Part shown: piece after piece, positions 6,019 through 11,086 of the stretch
Layout of the letters: each line of letters starts with the position of its first letter
How positions within the stretch are numbered: position 1 is the stretch's first letter
Source: Acidimicrobiia bacterium
GTDB taxonomy: Bacteria > Actinomycetota > Acidimicrobiia > Spongiisociales > ZC4RG35
NCBI GenBank assembly: GCA_030623125.1
Contig: JAUXMQ010000013.1
Location: 1-11,086, forward strand
Reading direction: 5' to 3'
DNA: 11,086 nt
The notes under the pieces: generated by a model
Told to the model about the DNA's origin: nothing
The model's input: the letters and a program-made list of their open reading frames with translations, nothing else
Databases searched by the model: none
Program-made: the position numbers and the translations under genes

Positions 6019-8586
6019 ATGAGCCCCGAAAAACTCACCACGAGGAGTAGGGAAGCCCTGCTGGCTGCCACCCAACTCGCCAAAGATCATCATCACGCCT
6101 CGATTACTCCCGAGCATCTCGTCTTGGGGATTCTTGGCCAACAAGAGGGGATCGTCTACCCGCTTCTCGACGGCCTGGGAGTGACGCCACTGGAAGTCCG
6201 ACGCTCTATCGACGGACTTCTCGATCGTCAACCCAAGGTGTACGGAGACGCCAAAGTGGCCGCCGGCCCTGAACTGGGGGAGGTGCTCACTGATGCCGAC
6301 CGTCATCGCTCCTCGATGGGCGACGACTATCTCTCGGTGGAGCACCTGCTGCTCGGGCTCTCCGACTCGACGGGCCCAATCGGGAATCTGTTCCGCGAGT
6401 CAGGCCTCACCTCCGCGACGATCCTCGAAGCGCTCCAGAAACTCAGAGGTGGCCGTCGTGTCACGTCAGAGGATCCCGAGAACACCTTGAACGCTCTCGA
6501 GCAATACGGCCGTGATCTCACTGCCGTAGCCGCCGAAGGGAAACTAGACCCGGTCATCGGGCGCGATGACGAGATCCGTCGTGTGATCCAGGTCCTGTCC
6601 CGGAGGACCAAGAACAATCCTGTTCTGATCGGTGAGCCAGGTGTTGGCAAGACCGCGATCGTCGAAGGTCTCGCTCGCCGCATCGCCGATGGTGACGTGC
6701 CCGAGGGACTGAAGACAAAACGAATCGTGGCACTCGACCTCGGATCGATGGTTGCCGGGGCGAAGTACCGCGGCGAGTTCGAGGAGCGACTCAAAGCGGT
6801 TCTCGATGAGATCAAACAGTCGGGTGGAGAGATCATCACCTTTCTCGACGAACTTCACACCATCGTTGGCGCCGGCGCGGCGGAAGGGGCAATGGATGCC
6901 TCGAACATGCTCAAGCCGATGCTGGCGAGGGGCGAGCTCCGTCTCATCGGAGCGACCACTCTCGATGAGTACCGCAAGCACATCGAGAAGGACGCTGCCC
7001 TCGAGCGTCGCTTTCAGCCGGTTCTGGTCGACCCTCCCTCCGTTGAGGAGACGATCAGCATTCTTCGAGGCCTGAAGGAGCGTTATGAAGTTCACCACGG
7101 GGTTCGCATCACCGATTCTGCTCTTGTGGCTGCGGCCGTTCTCTCCGACCGCTATATCCCGGCGCGCTTCCTGCCGGACAAAGCCATCGACTTGATCGAT
7201 GAGTCGGCGTCCCGTCTCCGTATTGAGATCGATTCGATGCCGGAGGAGATCGATGAGCTCACCCGCAAACGCATCCAGCTGGAGATCGAGCGTGAGGCAC
7301 TGAAAAAGGAGACTGACGCGGTAGCGGTAGAGCGTCTAGCTGGTGTTGAGAAGGAGATTGCCGACCTCAGTGAAGAGGTCAACGGGCTTTCGGCGCGCTG
7401 GAATCTGGAGAAAGACGCCATCACCGCCATCAGCGCTCTGAAAGAGCAGATCGAGACAGCCCGCGGTCAGGCGGAGATGGCTGAGAGACAGAGCGATCTC
7501 GCCAGGGCCGCCGAGCTTCGCTACGGAACCATCAATGAGCTGACCTCACAACTCGAAACTGCGGAGCAGGAGCTTTCAGCTCTCCATGAGGAAGGTTCGA
7601 TGCTTTCCGAAGAGGTGGCAGAAGAAGATGTGGCCGAAGTGGTCGCCCGCTGGACGGGCATTCCGGTCTCCAAGCTCATGGAAGGTGAAACCGAGAAGCT
7701 GATCAGGCTCGAGGAACACCTGCACCAGCGAGTAGTCGGCCAGGGCCACGCGGTGGCGGCGGTGGCTAACGCGGTGCGTCGGAGCCGAGCCGGTCTGTCC
7801 GACCCACATCGGCCCGTGGGCTCCTTCATGTTCCTCGGCCCAACCGGCGTGGGGAAGACCGAGTTGGCCCGTGCTCTCGCGGAGTTTCTCTTCGATGATG
7901 ACAGGTCGATGGTCCGCATCGACATGTCGGAGTACATGGAAAAACACTCGGTGAGCCGAATGATCGGTGCGCCTCCCGGATACGTCGGATACGACGAGGG
8001 GGGTCAACTCACCGAAGCCGTGCGTCGCCGCCCCTATTCGGTGGTGCTCCTCGACGAGGTCGAAAAGGCCCACGTCGAGGTCTTCAACGTCCTCCTCCAG
8101 CTACTAGACGACGGCAGGCTCACCGACGGGCAGGGCCGAACTGTTGACTTCTCCAATGTGGTGTTGATCATGACGTCGAACCTGGGCTCGACCCTCATCG
8201 ATCCTGAGCTTCCGCGAGAAGTGGTGGAAGAGCGGATCATGACCGCTGTTCGCGAAACCTTCCGGCCCGAGTTCCTCAACCGGATCGATGATGTGATCGT
8301 CTTCGACAGGCTGACGCGCGAGGATCTCCGCATGATCGTGGAGATACAGCTCGAATCGCTCTCCGATCGGCTCGCCAATCGTCGTATTCACCTATCCGTC
8401 ACCGATGATGCCCTCGATCTTCTGGCGGAGCGTGGATTCGACCCCGTGTACGGGGCTCGTCCGCTCAAGAGAGTCATTCAGAGGGACCTTGCTGACCCAA
8501 TAGCAACAGCCATCCTGGAGGGTCGGTTCGGCGAGAACGACTCGGTCAAGGTGTCGGTGTCGGAGAACGAACTCGAAATCAGTTGA
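6019..8586 (+). CDS. clpB: ATP-dependent protein disaggregase ClpB
   Basis: This 855-residue protein is full length (E. coli ClpB has 857). ClpB is a hexameric AAA+ unfoldase that works with DnaK to rescue aggregated proteins in the cytoplasm. Domains in order are: the N-domain with two repeats (about 1-145), NBD1 with Walker A GEPGVGKT (205-212), pore loop AKYRGEFE (248-255), Walker B FLDE (275-278) and arginine finger region ALERRF (327-332), the coiled-coil M-domain (about 408-535, which separates ClpB from ClpA/ClpX), NBD2 with Walker A GPTGVGKT (607-614), pore loop GYVG (654-657) and Walker B VVLLDE (675-680), and the C-terminal 'GARPLKRVIQR' (812-822). No ClpP-binding loop is evident. 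The start has only a weak upstream purine run (AGAGATAG). A HAIR-like element upstream suggests heat-shock control. The stop abuts the stop of the convergent channel gene. Confidence 0.98.
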   Translation: MSPEKLTTRSREALLAATQLAKDHHHASITPEHLVLGILGQQEGIVYPLLDGLGVTPLEVRRSIDGLLDRQPKVYGDAKVAAGPELGEVLTDADRHRSSMGDDYLSVEHLLLGLSDSTGPIGNLFRESGLTSATILEALQKLRGGRRVTSEDPENTLNALEQYGRDLTAVAAEGKLDPVIGRDDEIRRVIQVLSRRTKNNPVLIGEPGVGKTAIVEGLARRIADGDVPEGLKTKRIVALDLGSMVAGAKYRGEFEERLKAVLDEIKQSGGEIITFLDELHTIVGAGAAEGAMDASNMLKPMLARGELRLIGATTLDEYRKHIEKDAALERRFQPVLVDPPSVEETISILRGLKERYEVHHGVRITDSALVAAAVLSDRYIPARFLPDKAIDLIDESASRLRIEIDSMPEEIDELTRKRIQLEIEREALKKETDAVAVERLAGVEKEIADLSEEVNGLSARWNLEKDAITAISALKEQIETARGQAEMAERQSDLARAAELRYGTINELTSQLETAEQELSALHEEGSMLSEEVAEEDVAEVVARWTGIPVSKLMEGETEKLIRLEEHLHQRVVGQGHAVAAVANAVRRSRAGLSDPHRPVGSFMFLGPTGVGKTELARALAEFLFDDDRSMVRIDMSEYMEKHSVSRMIGAPPGYVGYDEGGQLTEAVRRRPYSVVLLDEVEKAHVEVFNVLLQLLDDGRLTDGQGRTVDFSNVVLIMTSNLGSTLIDPELPREVVEERIMTAVRETFRPEFLNRIDDVIVFDRLTREDLRMIVEIQLESLSDRLANRRIHLSVTDDALDLLAERGFDPVYGARPLKRVIQRDLADPIATAILEGRFGENDSVKVSVSENELEIS

Positions 8587-9486
8587 TCAAGGGTTGTTGG
8601 TCACTTCGATCGGCGAGTCGAAGTAGGTACGTGTCGTCGGGTACGCGAAGCTGACCGCCGGCTCGCCTCCGACCGCATCGAGAATGCTTCTCCAGAGTGT
8701 CGACTTGACCATTCTTCGCTGGCGGACGTTGACCAGGTAGCGACCTATGAGGGTCACGCCATGGTCGTCGACACGAATGAATACGTCTGAATCGAGCTCG
8801 CCGATGGTGAGCCGGTAGTCGCGGGCGGTTTGCCATATCCCCTCACTGGCCTCCTCTTTTGCTTCGGGGACCGCCGTTCGGATCGCCTGTCGCAGAAGCT
8901 CCTCGCCGCGTTCCCAACTCGACTCGAAGGTGACCGTGAAACCTATCTCTTCCCAGATGTAGTCAAACCCTTCCGTGTAGTTGGCCAAGTCGTCGGTGAA
9001 GATCACACCGTTGGGAACGTGGACGAGTCTTCCGGTGATCTGGTCACCTTCGACCCAGTTACCGACTTCCATGAGCGTGAACCTGAAGAGACGGACATCG
9101 GCAACGTCGCCGTGCCGCCCTCGCACTTCGATTCGATCGCCCACCTGAAAAGGCTTCCTGGTCATGATGTAAGCCCACCCCGCCATGTTCTTGAGAAGAT
9201 CGCCGAGCGCTATGGCGATACCGGCGGACAGCAGACCGAGGAATGTGGTCAGTGAGGCAAACGCATCGATCCAGATGAAGAGAAGGCTGATGAGCGCAGT
9301 GACAGTGATGGCTGCGTTGGTGAGCTTGGTAGCCCGGTACTGAGACTCGACGTCTTCCAATTGTGGACGAAGCCATCTCAGGATGGCCCAACGAAGAGTG
9401 ATGAGTCCTGCAACGACGACGAATGAGATGACAGCCTGCTCGACTGTACGATCGGCAATTCCAAGAGTGTCGGCAAGCCATTCCAT
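8587..9486 (-). CDS. MscS-family small-conductance mechanosensitive channel
   Basis: This 299-residue protein is close to E. coli MscS (286). Such channels open under membrane tension to release solutes during osmotic downshock. Predicted helices are TM1 (about 17-37), TM2 (55-75) and the pore-lining TM3 (78-107), whose Gly/Ala pattern 'GLLSAGIAIALGDLLKNMAGW' runs into the conserved 'RKPFQVGDRIEV' (110-121). The beta domain shows 'HVPNGVIFTDDLANYT' (156-171). The cytoplasmic alpha/beta region follows and extends to about 270, with a short tail to 299. The ATG has no Shine-Dalgarno site, but a near-consensus -10 box ends six bases before it, suggesting a leaderless mRNA. It lies 63 bp behind the DUF3179 gene on the same strand and may also receive read-through from it. 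Its stop directly abuts clpB's. Confidence 0.92.
   Translation of the reverse strand: MEWLADTLGIADRTVEQAVISFVVVAGLITLRWAILRWLRPQLEDVESQYRATKLTNAAITVTALISLLFIWIDAFASLTTFLGLLSAGIAIALGDLLKNMAGWAYIMTRKPFQVGDRIEVRGRHGDVADVRLFRFTLMEVGNWVEGDQITGRLVHVPNGVIFTDDLANYTEGFDYIWEEIGFTVTFESSWERGEELLRQAIRTAVPEAKEEASEGIWQTARDYRLTIGELDSDVFIRVDDHGVTLIGRYLVNVRQRRMVKSTLWRSILDAVGGEPAVSFAYPTTRTYFDSPIEVTNNP
8603..8624 (+). terminator. Possible clpB terminator hairpin inside the mscS-like 3' end
   Basis: ACTTCGA (8603-8609) and TCGAAGT (8618-8624) form a 7-bp stem with an 8-base loop, starting 16 bp after the clpB stop. There is no intergenic spacer, so any clpB terminator must lie within the channel gene's coding sequence. 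The stem is short, has no T-run and could be chance. Confidence 0.25.
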
Positions 9487-9492
9487 GTGCTG

Positions 9493-9498
9493 ATTATT
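9493..9498 (-). promoter_or_regulatory. Possible -10 box (AATAAT) for the MscS-family gene
   Basis: On the minus strand AATAAT matches five of six positions of TATAAT and is followed by exactly six bases before the ATG at 9486. With normal -10 to start-site spacing, transcription would begin at the A of the ATG, giving a leaderless mRNA. No Shine-Dalgarno sequence is present and no good -35 box is seen. Confidence 0.45.
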
Positions 9499-9549
9499 GG
9501 CTGTTCCGGCCTTGGTGCCGGGGATTGTCGGGGAGATGGGTCTAGTCGG

Positions 9550-10968
9550 TCAGGAGCCGGCCGGCGTCCAGACCAGGGTCTCTGCGTGGAACTGACTCCA
9601 GGCGAACCAGAACGCCTGGTGAGTGGTCAGCTCGATCCCGTCCGGGGCGAACACACGGATTCCGTCGGTGAGTCTCACAACCACGCCTTCGAACTCGATC
9701 TCCTCACCGCCCGCCAGTTCGTCTCGAGTGGCATCAACGGGGAAGGCGAGCGGAGTTCCGTCAGGAGCGATTACCCCAACCACGGGCTCCATGGTCGAAA
9801 GCCGGGAATCGACGTTTCCGACCGGGAAGATCGGGCCGAACGCGTCCCGGCTGCCAAGTGGGTCGTCGCGGTACTCCCTGCCTATCCCGCCGTCCTCGGC
9901 GAGGATCCTGGTGTCAGGATGCACCTCCTTCCAATCTCCCCAAGTCGAGCCGACGACTGACACCTGCTCGAGGACAACACCGGCCTCGCCCAGGGGACCT
10001 GTCAGGGCTTGACCGGTGAAAGTGTCGAACATCGACCCTGTCGTCAGGTCATACATCACCTTGTTCGACCTCGACAACAACCCCGAAGTGCGCAGAACAA
10101 CCCGATCGGTGCCCTTTACGTTGTCGGTCACATACGCCTGAGCAGAGCCGCAAAGAGTGCAATAGGGGATTCCAAGGGCGCGGCCGCCAAGTGTGACATT
10201 CACCATCTCATGCACCTCCATCTGGTGCTTGGGGAGCGCCAGTCCTTCACCATTGACAACGACGCCGAAGATGACCCTGTCGTCCGGGTACCAGGCACCC
10301 CCGGCTGCATCGGTGGTTGCCGGGTTGTCGAGAGAGGGGATGCAGTTGCAGGGCCCATTGTCACCGAGGGGTCGATCGTCCGCGATAACGCCGCCCCAGA
10401 CGACCAAACGCCAGTCGACACCCTGGTCCTCGTCGAAGAAGCTCTCCCAGAGTGATTCTACTGGCGTGTAGATCTGACGTTTCGTTTCGGCATAACCGTC
10501 CCATGCGGGCATGTCCCAGGCGATGAGATTGTCCATAGCCCATTTGAAGTCGACACGGCTCGGCACGTAGTCGATTCCCGTGAGTTGGGTGAACGCCCAG
10601 AGCAGCTCATCGCGATCCGGGCCGGTCTGATAGAAGCGCAAGAGGTCTGCGATCGCCCACGCAGCCCTGATGTCCCCACCTTCGACGACTCGCACAAGAT
10701 TGGAAGCGTCAAACTCCCTGGTGTAGACCTGGCTGAGGAGACGTTCGAGCCCCTCCTCGGTTGTCGCATCGAGAGGACCTTCCGGAAAATCCGGCGCCGG
10801 TGGGAAAGTTGGGCGTGGGGCAGCCTCGGTTGTGGTCGTGGAAGGGCCGGGTGCAACGCCCTCGGTGGTGGTCGGTGAAGTGGTGGTGCTCGTCGGGTCG
10901 GCGGTGGTAACGGTGCCTGTGGCACAGGCGGTCACCACGGCGAGAACAAGTGCACCGGACCTCCTCAT
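9550..10968 (-). CDS. DUF3179 domain lipoprotein
   Basis: Starting at ATG 10968, this is a 472-residue secreted lipoprotein: MRRS, a hydrophobic core, then lipobox V12-T13-A14-C15. Residues 16-57 are a Thr/Pro/Ala-rich spacer. Residues about 65-200 are helical, with 'RAAWAIADLLRFYQ' and 'WRLVVWGGVIADDRPLG', seen in front of DUF3179 in related proteins as far as I recall. DUF3179 itself runs from about 207 to the end: 'CNCIPSLDNP' (207-215), 'VHEMVNVTLGG' (252-262), 'PYCTLCGSAQAY' (268-279, CxxC at 270/273), 'SGLLSRSNKVMYD' (295-307), 'TWGDWKEVHPDTRIL' (342-356). The CxxC and nearby His are candidate metal or redox residues, but the biochemical role of DUF3179 is not known to me. A start 31 codons upstream is open but would bury the signal peptide and overlap the divergent gene. 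A TACCTT box six bases before this ATG supports the shorter form. Confidence 0.87.
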   Translation of the reverse strand: MRRSGALVLAVVTACATGTVTTADPTSTTTSPTTTEGVAPGPSTTTTEAAPRPTFPPAPDFPEGPLDATTEEGLERLLSQVYTREFDASNLVRVVEGGDIRAAWAIADLLRFYQTGPDRDELLWAFTQLTGIDYVPSRVDFKWAMDNLIAWDMPAWDGYAETKRQIYTPVESLWESFFDEDQGVDWRLVVWGGVIADDRPLGDNGPCNCIPSLDNPATTDAAGGAWYPDDRVIFGVVVNGEGLALPKHQMEVHEMVNVTLGGRALGIPYCTLCGSAQAYVTDNVKGTDRVVLRTSGLLSRSNKVMYDLTTGSMFDTFTGQALTGPLGEAGVVLEQVSVVGSTWGDWKEVHPDTRILAEDGGIGREYRDDPLGSRDAFGPIFPVGNVDSRLSTMEPVVGVIAPDGTPLAFPVDATRDELAGGEEIEFEGVVVRLTDGIRVFAPDGIELTTHQAFWFAWSQFHAETLVWTPAGS

Positions 10969-10974
10969 CAGGGC

Positions 10975-10980
10975 AAGGTA
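10975..10980 (-). promoter_or_regulatory. Possible -10 box (TACCTT) for the DUF3179 lipoprotein
   Basis: On the minus strand TACCTT fits TANNNT and lies six bases before the ATG at 10968, the spacing expected for a leaderless transcript. No Shine-Dalgarno sequence precedes this ATG. The element independently supports the lipoprotein start over the longer reading frame. No clear -35 box is seen. Confidence 0.35.
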
Positions 10981-11028
10981 ACCCGGGGTTGGCTTTAGTT
11001 GTTTCTGACCTGTTTCCTTCGTCCGAGA

Positions 11029-11034
11029 TACCAT
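11029..11034 (+). promoter_or_regulatory. Possible -10 box (TACCAT) for the gene at the right edge
   Basis: TACCAT fits TANNNT and ends nine bases before the GTG at 11044. A -35-like CTGACC (11005-11010, 4 of 6 matches to TTGACA) sits 18 bases upstream. Together they make a reasonable promoter for a leaderless or short-leader gene running out of the window, divergent from the DUF3179 gene. Confidence 0.35.
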
Positions 11035-11043
11035 TCTCTGCGT

Positions 11044-11086
11044 GTGGAGCTCAGTCGCCAAGTGGGTCTGACTACCGGAGGATTTC
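11044..11086 (+). CDS. Start of an unidentified divergent gene, cut by the window edge
   Basis: From GTG 11044 the frame is open to the window end and reads MELSRQVGLTTGGF if GTG initiates. It is divergent to the DUF3179 gene, with 75 bp between the two starts, and is preceded by a promoter-like pair of boxes. Fourteen codons are too few to identify a product, and an open frame this short could be chance. It is listed because the layout leaves room for a divergent start here. Confidence 0.35.
   Translation, partial: MELSRQVGLTTGGF

Noticed and set aside
9506..9521. CCGGC-N6-GCCGG inverted repeat between the DUF3179 and channel genes as a terminator
   Set aside because: The stem is only 5 bp with no T-run, and it lies where the -35 region of the channel promoter would be. 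A chance match in GC-rich DNA is more likely.
1..11086. Defence island, prophage, integrative element or transposon
   Set aside because: No integrase, transposase, nuclease, toxin-antitoxin pair, terminal repeats or tRNA-associated direct repeats are visible. The genes are housekeeping or envelope types with uniform codon use.

Overview
The window looks like chromosomal DNA from a high-GC Gram-positive bacterium, most likely an actinomycete of the Acidimicrobiia type. This is inference. The basis is Asp/Arg/Val-rich coding with GC-ending codons, Thr/Pro-rich linkers of the form TTTTIPATTTT behind signal peptides, a DUF3179 lipoprotein, a clpB promoter with an HspR-type half-site, and several genes whose start codon lies just behind a TANNNT-like -10 box as in leaderless actinobacterial transcripts. 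No 16S rRNA, tRNA, transposase, integrase, CRISPR array or phage gene is visible.

Layout, left to right. (1) 1-881, plus: the last 34 codons of a polar amino acid ABC permease, overlapping by ATGA the complete ATPase of the same importer. (2) 928-4174, plus: three exported proteins in a row, namely a membrane-anchored CapA/YwtB-type metallophosphatase-fold protein, a membrane-anchored eight-repeat PQQ-like beta-propeller, and a small lipoprotein. Each has a Thr-rich linker between anchor and domain. (3) 4187-4219: a 13-bp perfect hairpin between converging genes, a likely bidirectional terminator. (4) 5624-4230, minus: nfeD followed by an SPFH/stomatin-family gene, the classic membrane-microdomain pair. 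(5) 5625-6018: a 394-bp divergent regulatory region with no credible gene. (6) 6019-8586, plus: full-length clpB disaggregase. (7) 9486-8587, minus: an MscS-type mechanosensitive channel whose stop codon directly abuts that of clpB (TGATCA). (8) 10968-9550, minus: a DUF3179 lipoprotein, again with a Thr-rich linker. (9) From 11044, plus: the first codons of a divergent gene leaving the window.

How the genes fit together: most act at the cell envelope (amino acid uptake, surface proteins, membrane-domain scaffolding, osmotic safety valve), with clpB as the cytoplasmic stress gene. I see no defence system, biosynthetic cluster or mobile element. The least understood parts are the CapA/propeller/lipoprotein trio and the DUF3179 lipoprotein. 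The most instructive sequence-level features are the leaderless-looking starts, the zero-spacer convergent stops and the U-tract-free terminator.
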